Assembly (NCBI RefSeq): GCF_007995085.1
Contig: NZ_VOQS01000003.1
Span: 2,542,001-2,606,000, forward strand
Origin: Paraburkholderia azotifigens
GTDB lineage: Bacteria > Pseudomonadota > Gammaproteobacteria > Burkholderiales > Burkholderiaceae
Reading direction: 5' to 3'
DNA length: 64,000 nucleotides
Within the stretch, counting starts at the first letter, position 1. Every line of letters begins with the position of its first letter. The notes under the pieces are model-generated. The model ran no database searches and was not told where the DNA came from. It was given only the letters and a program-made list of their open reading frames with translations. Both the position numbers and the translations under genes were made by a program. Of the stretch, positions 37,411 through 46,676 are shown in pieces.

Positions 37411-38937
37411 TCAGAACTCCTGGCGGATCGGAATCTTGCGGTTGCTCTTTTTCGTCGTGAAGAGACTCGCCTCGGAGCGGCCATCCGAGCAGCCGTTGCC
37501 GAACGAGAAGCCGCACGACGAGCGCAGATCGAAGGCGTCTTCCGCGTACTCGCGATGCGAGGTGGGAATCACGAAGCGGTCTTCGAAGTTGGCGATGGCC
37601 AGATAGCGGTACATGTCCTCGACTTGCGCGACGTTCAGTCCCGCCTGTTTGAGCACGCCGGGCGCGTCGACCTGATCGACGTGACGCGCGCGCATGAACG
37701 CGCGCATCGCGAGCAGCCGTTCGAGCGCGAGCTTGACGGGTGCTTCCTTGCCCGCCGTCAGCAGGTTCGCGAGATAGCGCAGCGGAATGCGCAGCGAGTC
37801 GATGTCGGGCAAGTAGCCGTTCATGCCGAGTTCGCCGCTGTTGGCGGCCGCGTTGATGGGCGACAGGGGCGGGACGTACCAGACCATCGGCAGCGTCCGA
37901 TATTCCGGATGCAGCGGAAACGCAATCTTCCAGTCGATGGCCATCTTGTAGACGGGCGAACGGCGCGCGCCTTCGAGCCATGCAGCAGGCATGCCGTCGC
38001 GCTCGGCTTGCGCGATCACTTCGGGGTCGTTCGGGTCCAGAAACACGGACAGCTGCGCTTCGTACAGATCGGCTTCATTCTCGACGCTCGCCGCTTCGCT
38101 GATACGGTCCGCGTCGTACAGCATCACACCGAGGTAGCGGATGCGGCCCACGCAGGTCTCCGAGCAAACGGTAGGCTGGCCCGCCTCGATACGCGGATAG
38201 CAGAAGATACATTTCTCCGCCTTGCCGCTGTGCCAGTTGAAATAGATCTTCTTGTACGGGCAACCGGACACGCACATGCGCCAGCCACGGCACTTGTCCT
38301 GATCGATCAGCACGATGCCGTCTTCCTCGCGCTTGTAGATCGAGCCGGATGGACACGACGCGACGCACGCGGGGTTCAGGCAGTGCTCGCACAGCCGCGG
38401 CAGATACATCATGAAGGTGTTTTCAAACTGCCCGTAGATATCCTTCTGCACGTTCTCGAAGTTGTAGTCCTTCGAGCGCTTTTCGAATTCGCCGCCGAGT
38501 ATCTCTTCCCAGTTCGGACCCCACTCGATCTTTTCCAGCCGTTCGCCGCTGATCAGCGAACGTGGCCGCGCAACGGGCATCGCCTTCGTGTCGCCCGCAT
38601 CCTGCAGATGCGCGTAGTCGAACGTGAAGGGCTCGTAGTAGTCGTCGATCTCGGGCAAATGCGGATTCGCGAAGATCTGCGCGAGCAGCCGCCACTTGCT
38701 GCCGAGACGCGGCTCGATCTTGCCGTCGGCCTTGCGTTTCCATCCGCCGTGCCAGCGTTCCTGATTCTCCCAGTCCTTCGGATAGCCGATGCCCGGCTTC
38801 GTCTCGACATTGTTGAACCACGCGTATTCCATGCCTTCGCGGCTCGTCCACACGTTCTTGCATGTCACCGAGCACGTATGGCAGCCGATGCATTTGTCGA
38901 GATTGAGCACCATCGCAATCTGCGCGCGAACCTTCAT
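37411..38937 (-). CDS. narH: Respiratory nitrate reductase beta subunit NarH
   Basis: A 508-residue Fe-S protein carrying four clusters. Cysteine groups in order: C16, C19, C22, C26 (CIGCHTCSVTC); CEHCLNPACVASCPSG; CRGWRMCVSGCPYKK, where Trp replaces a cysteine as expected for the 3Fe-4S cluster; and CIFCYPRIEAGQPTVCSETC. It carries electrons from NarI to NarG. Length matches the family. The start ATG 38937 overlaps the narG stop by four bases. Confidence 0.97.
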   Translation of the reverse strand: MKVRAQIAMVLNLDKCIGCHTCSVTCKNVWTSREGMEYAWFNNVETKPGIGYPKDWENQERWHGGWKRKADGKIEPRLGSKWRLLAQIFANPHLPEIDDYYEPFTFDYAHLQDAGDTKAMPVARPRSLISGERLEKIEWGPNWEEILGGEFEKRSKDYNFENVQKDIYGQFENTFMMYLPRLCEHCLNPACVASCPSGSIYKREEDGIVLIDQDKCRGWRMCVSGCPYKKIYFNWHSGKAEKCIFCYPRIEAGQPTVCSETCVGRIRYLGVMLYDADRISEAASVENEADLYEAQLSVFLDPNDPEVIAQAERDGMPAAWLEGARRSPVYKMAIDWKIAFPLHPEYRTLPMVWYVPPLSPINAAANSGELGMNGYLPDIDSLRIPLRYLANLLTAGKEAPVKLALERLLAMRAFMRARHVDQVDAPGVLKQAGLNVAQVEDMYRYLAIANFEDRFVIPTSHREYAEDAFDLRSSCGFSFGNGCSDGRSEASLFTTKKSNRKIPIRQEF

Positions 38938-41900
38938 GGGGTTTCTCCTTGACGCTGCTTGTGTTCGGTGGCGGGATTGACGGGATCGGCAGGCGCATCG
39001 TCGAGCCAGTCGATATGTTTCATCTTGCGCACGATCAGGAATTCGTCGCGGTTCGAGCCGACCGTGCCGTAGTAATTGAAGCCATACGCGAGCTGCGCAT
39101 AGCCGCCGATCATATGCGTCGGTTTCAGCGCGACGCGCGTGACCGAGTTGTGAATGCCGCCGCGCGTGCCCGTGATTTCGGAGCCCGGCGTGTTCACGAT
39201 CTTTTCCTGCGCGTGATACATCATCACCATGCCGTGCGGAATGCGCTGGCTGACGACGGCGCGCGCGCATAGCGCGCCGTTCGCGTTGTAGCACTCGATC
39301 CAGTCGTTGTCCGTCACCCCGATGCTGTGCGCGTCGTGTTCCGACATCCACACGATCGGGCCGCCGCGTGACAACGTGAGCATCAGCAGATTGTCGGTGT
39401 ATGTGCTATGGATGCCCCATTTCTGATGCGGCGTGATGAAATTCAGCACGATCTCCGGGTTGCCGTTCGAGCGCGCGCCGAGCATCTTCTCGTAGTTGCC
39501 CGTTTCGATAGGCGGCTTGTAGACGCATAGCGATTCGCCGAATGCGCGCATCCACACATGATCCTGATAGAGCTGCTGGCGACCGCTGAGGGTGCGCCAC
39601 GGAATCAGTTCGTGCACGTTGGTATAGCCCGCGTTGTACGACACGTGCTCGGACTCGATGCCGCTCCATGTCGGCGAAGAGATGATCTTGCGCGGCTGCG
39701 CCTGAATGTCGCGAAAGCGGATTTTCTCGTCCGCGCGCGCGTCGGCGAGATGCGCGTGCTCGATGCCCGTCAACGACGACACCGCCTGCCATGCCTTCAC
39801 CGCGACAGCGCCGTTGGTTTCGGGCGCGAGCGACAGGATGACTTCGGCGGCATCGAGCGCCGTGTCGATGCGCGGGCGTCCTTCCGTGCCAGTGGCTTTC
39901 GAACGCGCGTCACCATTCGCGACGCGATAGTTCAGCTCGCCGAGCAGTGCGACTTCGTCTTTCGTATCCCACGCAATGCCTTTACCGCCGTTGCCGAGCT
40001 TGTCCATCAGCGGTCCCAGCGACGTGAAACGGTCATACGTGGCGGGATAGTCGCGCTCGACGACGATCACGGAAGGCATCGTCTTGCCGGGCACCGGCTC
40101 GCATTCGCCCTGTTTCCAGTCGCGCACGTCGAACGGCTGCGCGAGTTCGGCGGGACTGTCGTGCGCAATCGGCGCGAGCACGACATCGCGTTCTACACCG
40201 AGATGCCCGACGCTCAGTTCGGAAAAGCGCTTCGCGATGCCCTTGAAGATTTCCCAGTCGCTCTTCGACTGCCACGCGGGATCGACGGCTGCCGATAGGG
40301 GATGAATGAACGGATGCATGTCCGACGTGTTCATGTCGTCCTTCTCGTACCACGTTGCCGTGGGCAGCACGACGTCGGAGTACATGCAGGTGGTCGACAT
40401 GCGGAAGTCGAGCGTGACGAGCAGATCGAGTTTGCCGCGCGGCGCTTCGTTATGCCACGTGATCTCCTCGGGGCGCGGATGCCCCGACTTGACCACCTCC
40501 TCGCCTTGCACGCCGTTCGTGGTGCCGAGCAGATGCTTGAGGAAGTACTCGTGGCCTTTGCCCGACGAGCCGAGCAGGTTGGAGCGCCACACGAACAGAT
40601 TGCGCGGGAAGTTCGTCGGGCTGTCGGGGTCTTCGCAGGCCATGCGAAGACTGCCCGCTTTCAGATCACGTGCGATGGTGGCGCCCGCTTGAGCGGGATC
40701 GCTCAGCGCGCGGCCGACGTCGAGCGGATTGGCGTCGAGTTGCGGCGCCGACGGCAGCCAGCCCATGCGTTCGGCGCGCACGTTGTAGTCGATGGGCGCG
40801 CCGTGAAACTGCTTTTTCTCAGCGAGCGGCGACAGCAGGGCGGTCGGATCCATCGGGTCGTAGCGCCACTGGTCCGTGTGCGCGTAGAAGAACGAGGTGG
40901 AGTTCATCTGGCGCGGCGGACGGTTCCAGTCGAGCGCGAAAGCTAGCGCGGTCCAGCCCGTCTGCGGACGCAGCTTCTCCTGACCCACGTAATGCGACCA
41001 TCCGCCACCCGACTTGCCGATGCAGCCGCACATGATCAGCATGTTGATGATCGCGCGGTACGACATGTCCATATGGAACCAGTGGTTGATGCCCGCGCCG
41101 ATGATCACCATCGACTTGCCCTGCGTCTTGTGTGCGTTCTCCGCGAACTGCCGCGCGACGTTGATCACGTCGGCGCGCTTGACGCCCGTGATCGCTTCCT
41201 GCCATGCGGGCGTGTAGGGCAGATCGTCGTCGTAGCTCGCGGCGATGTGCTCGCCGCCGAGGCCTTGATCGAGACCATAGTTCGCGACGTAGAGGTCATA
41301 GACGGTGGCGACCAGCATGTCGCCGTTACGCGTCGCGATGCGTCGCACGCCGATCTTGCGCGACAGTTCCGAAGCATGCGACGTGTGATTGAAATGCGGA
41401 TGCTGGATATTGCCGAAGTACGGGAACAGCACGTCGGCGACTTCGTCGTGGGCATCGACGAGCGAGAGCCGCGGCTCGATGGAGGCGCCCGAAGCCGCTT
41501 GCTGCTTCAGATTCCATTTGCCCTTGTCCTCGCCTTCCTTTTGTCCCCAGCGGAATCCCGCCGAGCCCATGGGCACGACGGCTTCATTGCTGGCGGTGTC
41601 GATCACAACCGTCTTCCAATCGGGGTTGTTGGCCTGACCCAGTGCATCGTCGAAATCCGATGCGCGCACGAGACGCTCGGGCACATAGCGGTCGCCGCGC
41701 GCGACGAGGCGCACGAGGCACGGCATGTCGGTGAAGCGGCGGCAATAGTCGATGAAGTAATCGCTCTTGCCCGCGAGGTGAAATTCCTTGAGGATCACGT
41801 GACCCATTGCGAGCGCGAGCGCCGCGTCGGTGCCTTGCTTCGGATGCAGCCAGATGTCGCCGAACTTCGCACCCTCCGCGTAGTCGGGAAAGATCGAGAC

Positions 41901-42731
41901 GATCTTCGTGCCCTTGTAGCGCACCTCGGTCATGAAGTGCGCGTCGGGCGTGCGGGTCTGCGGCACATTGGAGCCCCACATCATGATGAACGTGGAGTTG
42001 TACCAGTCGGCGGATTCGGGCACGTCGGTTTGCTCGCCCCACGTTTGCGGGGACGCGGGCGGAAGATCGCAATACCAGTCGTAAAAGCTCAGGCACACGC
42101 CGCCGATCAGCGACAGATAACGCGAGCCCGCGGCATACGACACCATCGACATCGCGGGGATCGGCGAGAAGCCCACTACGCGGTCGGGCCCATGACGCCT
42201 GACGGTGTAAACGTTGGCGGCGGCGACGATCTCGTTGACCTCGTCCCATGTCGAACGAATGAACCCGCCGAGTCCGCGCCGGCTCTGATAGCTGCGGCGC
42301 GCCGCGTCGTCGTCGACGATCGACTGCCAGGCCTGCACGGGCTCCATCGACTGACGCCTTTCGCGCCAGAGCTTGATCAGCGCACTGCGCACGAGCGGAT
42401 ACTTGAGGCGATTCGCGCTATACAGATACCACGAATACGACGCACCTCGCGAACAGCCGCGCGGTTCGTGATTGGGCATGTCGGGACGCGTACGCGGATA
42501 GTCGGTCTGCTGTGTTTCCCACGTGACGATGCCGCCCTTGACGTAAATCTTCCACGAGCATGAGCCGGTGCAATTCACGCCATGTGTCGAACGCACGATC
42601 TTGTCGTGCTGCCATCGTTGCCGATATGCATCTTCCCACTTTCTGTCTTCGTCTGTGACGGCTCCATGTCCATCGGAGAATTGCGGCCGGGCCGTTGTGA
42701 AATAGCGCAACCTGTCCAGAAAGTGGCTCAT
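38934..42731 (-). CDS. narG: Respiratory nitrate reductase alpha subunit NarG
   Basis: A 1265-residue molybdopterin (bis-MGD) catalytic subunit that reduces nitrate to nitrite in the cytoplasm. The FS0 cluster ligands are H50, C54 and C58 in STHGVNCTGSC and C93 in PRGCSRGAS. Other landmarks are WETQQTDYPRTRPDMPNHEP, WYNSTFIMMWGSNVPQTRTP near the Mo-binding Asp, and a C-terminal GIHSTYTDNLLMLTLSRGGP. There is no Tat signal, as expected for the cytoplasm-facing Nar type. AGGA precedes ATG 42731. It is the first gene of the operon, 89 bp from an FNR-like box. Confidence 0.97.
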   Translation of the reverse strand: MSHFLDRLRYFTTARPQFSDGHGAVTDEDRKWEDAYRQRWQHDKIVRSTHGVNCTGSCSWKIYVKGGIVTWETQQTDYPRTRPDMPNHEPRGCSRGASYSWYLYSANRLKYPLVRSALIKLWRERRQSMEPVQAWQSIVDDDAARRSYQSRRGLGGFIRSTWDEVNEIVAAANVYTVRRHGPDRVVGFSPIPAMSMVSYAAGSRYLSLIGGVCLSFYDWYCDLPPASPQTWGEQTDVPESADWYNSTFIMMWGSNVPQTRTPDAHFMTEVRYKGTKIVSIFPDYAEGAKFGDIWLHPKQGTDAALALAMGHVILKEFHLAGKSDYFIDYCRRFTDMPCLVRLVARGDRYVPERLVRASDFDDALGQANNPDWKTVVIDTASNEAVVPMGSAGFRWGQKEGEDKGKWNLKQQAASGASIEPRLSLVDAHDEVADVLFPYFGNIQHPHFNHTSHASELSRKIGVRRIATRNGDMLVATVYDLYVANYGLDQGLGGEHIAASYDDDLPYTPAWQEAITGVKRADVINVARQFAENAHKTQGKSMVIIGAGINHWFHMDMSYRAIINMLIMCGCIGKSGGGWSHYVGQEKLRPQTGWTALAFALDWNRPPRQMNSTSFFYAHTDQWRYDPMDPTALLSPLAEKKQFHGAPIDYNVRAERMGWLPSAPQLDANPLDVGRALSDPAQAGATIARDLKAGSLRMACEDPDSPTNFPRNLFVWRSNLLGSSGKGHEYFLKHLLGTTNGVQGEEVVKSGHPRPEEITWHNEAPRGKLDLLVTLDFRMSTTCMYSDVVLPTATWYEKDDMNTSDMHPFIHPLSAAVDPAWQSKSDWEIFKGIAKRFSELSVGHLGVERDVVLAPIAHDSPAELAQPFDVRDWKQGECEPVPGKTMPSVIVVERDYPATYDRFTSLGPLMDKLGNGGKGIAWDTKDEVALLGELNYRVANGDARSKATGTEGRPRIDTALDAAEVILSLAPETNGAVAVKAWQAVSSLTGIEHAHLADARADEKIRFRDIQAQPRKIISSPTWSGIESEHVSYNAGYTNVHELIPWRTLSGRQQLYQDHVWMRAFGESLCVYKPPIETGNYEKMLGARSNGNPEIVLNFITPHQKWGIHSTYTDNLLMLTLSRGGPIVWMSEHDAHSIGVTDNDWIECYNANGALCARAVVSQRIPHGMVMMYHAQEKIVNTPGSEITGTRGGIHNSVTRVALKPTHMIGGYAQLAYGFNYYGTVGSNRDEFLIVRKMKHIDWLDDAPADPVNPATEHKQRQGETP

Positions 42732-42819
42732 GGAAATCCTGTTATCGGGGGACGGTTTAGAACATTAAAGTCGGCGAACCTGAATAAGTAAAGTTGACAC
42801 ATATTTGAGGTCGACCGCA

Positions 42820-42833
42820 TTGATCTTTGTCAA
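42820..42833. promoter_or_regulatory. FNR/Anr-type box upstream of narG
   Basis: TTGAT-CTTT-GTCAA matches the FNR consensus TTGAT-N4-ATCAA at nine of ten positions. It is centred about 95 bp before the narG start. If it acts at -41.5, transcription of the nar operon would begin near 42785 and leave a leader of about 54 nt. This fits oxygen-limited activation by an FNR/Anr regulator encoded elsewhere. The rest of the 379-bp interval 42732-43110 has the flavoprotein terminator and no gene. Confidence 0.75.
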
Positions 42834-42990
42834 TTCGGGCAACGATCGATGCAATTGATGCGAAATATGCAGATGCAAAAGCATGCGGGATGCGCGTTCA
42901 ACACCAATATCACATGTCGTGATATATCGGTGAACGACTTTGTGTCATACGCGTGCGGTAGACAGGAAGGCGACGAATGGGCAGGCGGAA

Positions 42991-43048
42991 AAGAAAAACG
43001 CTGCCCCGGAGAACCCAATGTCTTGAAGATGACATGTCCGGGGCAGCG
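42991..43048 (-). terminator. Terminator of the lipoamide-dehydrogenase-like gene
   Basis: On the minus strand a 12-bp perfect stem (CGCTGCCCCGGA / TCCGGGGCAGCG) encloses a 26-base loop that can itself fold (ATGTC / GACAT), followed by TTTTTCTT. It lies 63 bp beyond the gene's stop codon. Confidence 0.85.
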
Positions 43049-43110
43049 CTATAACAACACTCACAACTGACTAGACAATCGAAAACGGCAATGACCAGGC
43101 GAGTACCTGA

Positions 43111-44505
43111 TTACGCCTTTGGCAAATGCGCTGCTGCATCGCGCAAAGCCGTGCGCAAGCCTTCTTCGACGACGGGGTGGTAGAACGGCATCGCCAGCAT
43201 CGCGTCGACCGTGAGGTTCATCTGCAGCGCCCATGCAAGCAGATGCGCAATGTGCTCGGCGTCCGGCCCGATCCATTCGGCGCCCACGAAGCGTCGCGTC
43301 GCGTTGTCGACATACACGTGCATCAGTCCGCGATTGCGCAGCATCACGCGGCTGCGGCCCTGGTCTTCGAAGCTCACTTTGCCCGTCGCGAACGAGCCGG
43401 CTGCGAGATCCGCATGGCGCGCACCGACCATCGCGATGCCCGGCTCGGAGAACACCACCGAGATCGGCGCGCGACGCACCAGCGGCTTCACGTCAGGGTA
43501 ACGTGCGGCGTTGTCACCGGCCGAGCGGCCTTCGTCGGCGGCTTCGTGCAACAGCGGCAGCACATCGTTCGCATCACCTGCGATGAACACGGGATGCGTG
43601 CCCGCCTGAAGCGTCAGCGGATCGAACACGGGCACGCCGCGCGCGTCGAGTTCGAGCGTCGTGTTGTGCAGCGCGAGCTTGTCCATATTCGGACGGCGGC
43701 CCGCCGTGACGAGTACATAGTCGAACGTGTCTTCGCGCAGTTCACCTTCGCCGTTGCGATAGCGCAGATGCACGCTGTCGCCTTCGCGCGTCGCGGCTTC
43801 GACCTGCGCATGCGGCTCGAAGTGGAACACATCGCTGAACACGTTGCGCGCATAGTCCTTGATCGCGGGATCGCTCAACGGTCCGACGCGGCCGCGTGCG
43901 CCGAGCATCGTCACCTCGACGCCGAGCCATGCGAGCGCCTGGCCCAGTTCCAGCCCGATCACGCCTGCGCCGACCACGGCCACCTTGCGCGGCAGATCGT
44001 CCCATCCGAACACGTCGTCGTTGACGATTGCGCGGTCGCCGAGCGCCTGATACATCGCGGGCACATACGGCGACGAACCCGTGGCGATGACGACGCTCTT
44101 CGCGTGGACACGCGTATGGTCGCCGACCTGCAGCACGTTGTCGTCGATGAACTGCGCGTAGCCGATCAGCCGCTCGTCGTCGGGAATGCTCTCCGTCGAT
44201 TCGACGACGAAGCCGACGAAGCGGTCGCGTTCGCGCTTGAGGCGCGCCATTACTTCGCGTCCGTCGATCCGCACGCCGCCCTCGACATGCACGCCGAACG
44301 GCGCCGTGCTGCGCGCCGCGTGCGCGGCTTCGGCGGCGGCGATCAGCAGCTTCGACGGCATACAGCCGACGCGCGCACACGTCGTTCCGTACGCGCCGCC
44401 TTCGATCAGCACGGCACTCGCGCCCGCCGCCCTGGCCGCGCGGAAGGCGGGCAGACCGGCGCTGCCGGCGCCAATCACTGCGACATCGATATGAAGCGTC
44501 TTCAT
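43111..44505 (-). CDS. Dihydrolipoyl dehydrogenase-like flavoprotein
   Basis: A 464-residue class I pyridine nucleotide-disulfide oxidoreductase. FAD motif VAVIGAGSAGLPAFRAARAA; redox disulfide C43-x4-C48 in TTCARVGCMPSKLL; NAD(P)-binding VAVVGAGVIGLELGQALAW; second FAD motif VFIAGDAND; and the C-terminal active-site base in PFYHPVVEEGLRTAL. The CARVGC disulfide differs from the usual CLNVGC of pyruvate dehydrogenase E3. No 2-oxo acid dehydrogenase genes are nearby, so it may be a stand-alone reductase. GAGGA precedes ATG 44505. It is divergent from an AraC regulator. Confidence 0.87.
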   Translation of the reverse strand: MKTLHIDVAVIGAGSAGLPAFRAARAAGASAVLIEGGAYGTTCARVGCMPSKLLIAAAEAAHAARSTAPFGVHVEGGVRIDGREVMARLKRERDRFVGFVVESTESIPDDERLIGYAQFIDDNVLQVGDHTRVHAKSVVIATGSSPYVPAMYQALGDRAIVNDDVFGWDDLPRKVAVVGAGVIGLELGQALAWLGVEVTMLGARGRVGPLSDPAIKDYARNVFSDVFHFEPHAQVEAATREGDSVHLRYRNGEGELREDTFDYVLVTAGRRPNMDKLALHNTTLELDARGVPVFDPLTLQAGTHPVFIAGDANDVLPLLHEAADEGRSAGDNAARYPDVKPLVRRAPISVVFSEPGIAMVGARHADLAAGSFATGKVSFEDQGRSRVMLRNRGLMHVYVDNATRRFVGAEWIGPDAEHIAHLLAWALQMNLTVDAMLAMPFYHPVVEEGLRTALRDAAAHLPKA

Positions 44506-44669
44506 GATGTTCCTCGCTCGGACGGATGGGTGGCGGAGTCAGGTACACCTGCGCCGCGCGCGCCGCTGTCGTCCAGTAGAATCGGTTTGCATTGCACGGT
44601 GTCACTGTACGGTTTCGGGTCCGCCGTGCTAATCCTCGAACGATTCAAAAACATGCTTATTCGGCTCAT

Positions 44670-45707
44670 ATGGATTTGCTAAGCCGCTTCCTGTCGCTGA
44701 TGCCCGTGAGCGGGCGGGTGGATGTCCGCTGCCATTTCGGCGCGCCGTGGGCAATAGATGAAGGCCCTGCCGGCGTGCGCGAGATTCCATACCACGTGCT
44801 GCTGTCGGGGCGCGCGGTGCTCGAAGACGGCAATGGACCGCCCGAGCGTCTGGTGGCCGGCGACATCATCGTGTTTCCGACGGGCAGCCCGCACCGCATT
44901 CACGACGGCAGCGGCGCGCAGCCCGCGCCCGTCACTGAGCGGCGCAACATCACGCTGACGGTCGCGGAGAATAGCGGCACGGGCGAAACGGTCGATATCC
45001 TGTGCGGGCGGTTTCTGCTCGGGGCCGTGCCGGAGCGGCTGCTGCGCGACCATCTGCCGTCGCGGCTGGTGGTGCGCAGCGGCGCGCATGCGACGCCGCT
45101 CGGCGAATCGAACGGCGTGGTCACGGCCCGTGGCGAAGACGGCGTGACGCAGACGAGCGTCGCGGGCTCGCGGCTCGCGCGGCTGATCCAGTTGATGCGC
45201 GAAGAAGCCGCCGACGAATGTCCCGGCAGCGAAACGCTCGTCAATCATCTGTCGGCGGCGCTGTTTGCGTTGACGCTGCGCTTTGCCAGCGAAGCGGCGC
45301 AGGCGCCGCATGGCTTGCTGGCGCTGGCGGGGCGCCCGCGCTTGCAGGCGGCCGTGTCGGCGATGTTCGAATCGCCCGGCAAGCCGTGGACGCTCGACCA
45401 GTTCGCCGCGCTCTGCAACATGTCGCGCGCGACGTTCGTGCGGCAGTTTCAGGAAGCGATCGGCCGCTCGGCCACCGACGTGCTCACGGAAGTCCGCATG
45501 ACGATCGCGGGGCGCATGCTGCTCGAATCGACGACGCCCGTCGGCGATATCGGCGAGACGGTCGGCTATCAGTCGGAAGCGGCGTTCCAGCGCGTGTTCA
45601 AGAAGCAGATCGGCGTGACGCCCGCGCGCTGGCGCGCGTCGGGCGGACATGTGCAGGCCGCGCAGGACGTATCGGACGACGAGGCTTCGCCCGCCGAGGT
45701 GGAATAG
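44670..45707 (+). CDS. AraC-family regulator with cupin sensor domain
   Basis: A 345-residue regulator. The N-terminal cupin_6 domain (about 10-200) starts SGRVDVRCHFGAPWAIDEGP and includes HVLLSGRAVLE and GDIIVFPTGSPHRIHDG. The AraC DNA-binding domain (about 225-320) has both helix-turn-helices: WTLDQFAALCNMSRATFVRQF and PVGDIGETVGYQSEAAFQRVF. It is divergent from the flavoprotein gene and may control it, by arrangement only. No clear ribosome site precedes ATG 44670; the frame is open upstream. Confidence 0.88.
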   Translation: MDLLSRFLSLMPVSGRVDVRCHFGAPWAIDEGPAGVREIPYHVLLSGRAVLEDGNGPPERLVAGDIIVFPTGSPHRIHDGSGAQPAPVTERRNITLTVAENSGTGETVDILCGRFLLGAVPERLLRDHLPSRLVVRSGAHATPLGESNGVVTARGEDGVTQTSVAGSRLARLIQLMREEAADECPGSETLVNHLSAALFALTLRFASEAAQAPHGLLALAGRPRLQAAVSAMFESPGKPWTLDQFAALCNMSRATFVRQFQEAIGRSATDVLTEVRMTIAGRMLLESTTPVGDIGETVGYQSEAAFQRVFKKQIGVTPARWRASGGHVQAAQDVSDDEASPAEVE

Positions 45708-45729
45708 AGAATTTCAGAAAACGTACGGC

Positions 45730-45759
45730 ACGGGTTCGGGGTCTTTCTCCCGAACCCGT
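45730..45759. terminator. Hairpin after the AraC gene
   Basis: An 11-bp perfect stem (ACGGGTTCGGG / CCCGAACCCGT) with an 8-base loop, 23 bp past the araC-type stop. There is no T-run after it, so termination is likely but not certain. Confidence 0.5.
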
Positions 45760-45959
45760 ACGTCGGCCTGTAGCCCTTGCCGTACAAGGCTTTTGCCGAT
45801 CCCAACCGAACCGCGCGCCGCGCTTCGATTCGCACGGCCGGCAGGCGGTGAGCCGATCGGGCATCTTCATGAGACGCGCCGACATTAACGCCCCAGCGAC
45901 GTGCCCCTACAGTTGAGCCATCCCGTCGACGACGGCAACTCTACTCGAAGGTGCTCATC

Positions 45960-46298
45960 ATGAATCGCGTTTATCAGGCTCTCGTCCTCGCGGCTGCACT
46001 TGGTCTGCCGCTCGCGAGCCACGCGCAATCGCAATCGGCCGCGACGCGCGCACAGATTCGCGCCGAACTCGTCGCCGCGCAGCAATCCGGCCAGTATCCG
46101 CAAAGCGACACGAGCTATCCGGAGCCCGCGAACTATTCGGCCGCGGCGCCGCACGTGTTCCATCGCTCGCACGATCCGATCGCCGCGTCGTACGGTCCTT
46201 CGACGAACGGCAGCGCCGACTCGGGCTTCCGCGCCACGCGGGCGCGCTCGCTTGCCAACGCGCCCGCCGCGTTCGACGACGTCTATCGCGGCCAGTAA
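45960..46298 (+). CDS. DUF4148-type small exported protein
   Basis: A 112-residue protein with signal peptide MNRVYQALVLAAALGLPLAS, probably cleaved after SHA, followed by TRAQIRAELVAAQQSGQYPQ and SYPEPANY, the pattern of the DUF4148 proteins that are numerous in Burkholderiaceae. They are periplasmic or secreted and of unknown function. AAGG lies eight bases before ATG 45960; GTG 45951 in frame is a weaker option. It lies 32 bp before grxC in the same direction. Confidence 0.8.
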   Translation: MNRVYQALVLAAALGLPLASHAQSQSAATRAQIRAELVAAQQSGQYPQSDTSYPEPANYSAAAPHVFHRSHDPIAASYGPSTNGSADSGFRATRARSLANAPAAFDDVYRGQ

Positions 46299-46330
46299 GC
46301 CGCATCCTCGCGACACACACGGAGAACACC

Positions 46331-46603
46331 ATGTCCGCCATCACGATCTATACGACACCGACCTGCCCATACTGCCACGCCGCGAAAGCGCTGCTGACGA
46401 ACAAGGGTGTGTCGTACAAGGAAGTCAACGTGCAGAACGATCGCGCGACGGCGCTTGCGCTGATGGAGCGCACGGGCCGCCGCACGGTGCCGCAGATTTT
46501 CATCGGCGAAACGCATGTGGGCGGATTCGACGATCTGAATGCGTTGGAAACGTCAGGCCGTCTCGATCCGCTGCTCGAAGCGAACGCGCTGCGCCAGGTT
46601 TGA
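46331..46603 (+). CDS. grxC: Glutaredoxin 3
   Basis: A 90-residue dithiol glutaredoxin. The active site is C12-P-Y-C15 in TTPTCPYCHAAKALL, with the cis-proline loop RRTVPQIFIG and the glutathione-binding GGFDDLNAL. It reduces protein disulfides and glutathione mixed disulfides in the cytoplasm. GGAG precedes the ATG, and a very good terminator follows at 46626-46660. Length and motifs are standard for GrxC. Confidence 0.93.
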   Translation: MSAITIYTTPTCPYCHAAKALLTNKGVSYKEVNVQNDRATALALMERTGRRTVPQIFIGETHVGGFDDLNALETSGRLDPLLEANALRQV

Positions 46604-46625
46604 CGCGCGCGGAGCATGCGGCATG

Positions 46626-46660
46626 AGCCGCGAACGGCGGAGGCCGTTCGCGGCTTTTTT
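46626..46660 (+). terminator. Rho-independent terminator after grxC
   Basis: A perfect 13-bp stem (AGCCGCGAACGGC / GCCGTTCGCGGCT), loop GGAG, and a run of T residues, 22 bp after the grxC stop codon. Confidence 0.9.
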
Positions 46661-46676
46661 ACTGACCGCCCGTTCC

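Noticed and set aside
38200..38300. Trp in a cysteine position of NarH as a possible mutation
   Set aside because: This is the normal NarH arrangement for the 3Fe-4S cluster.
40992..42563. A 523-codon plus-strand frame opposite narG
   Set aside because: It lies wholly within narG, with shadow-type composition and no recognisable motif.
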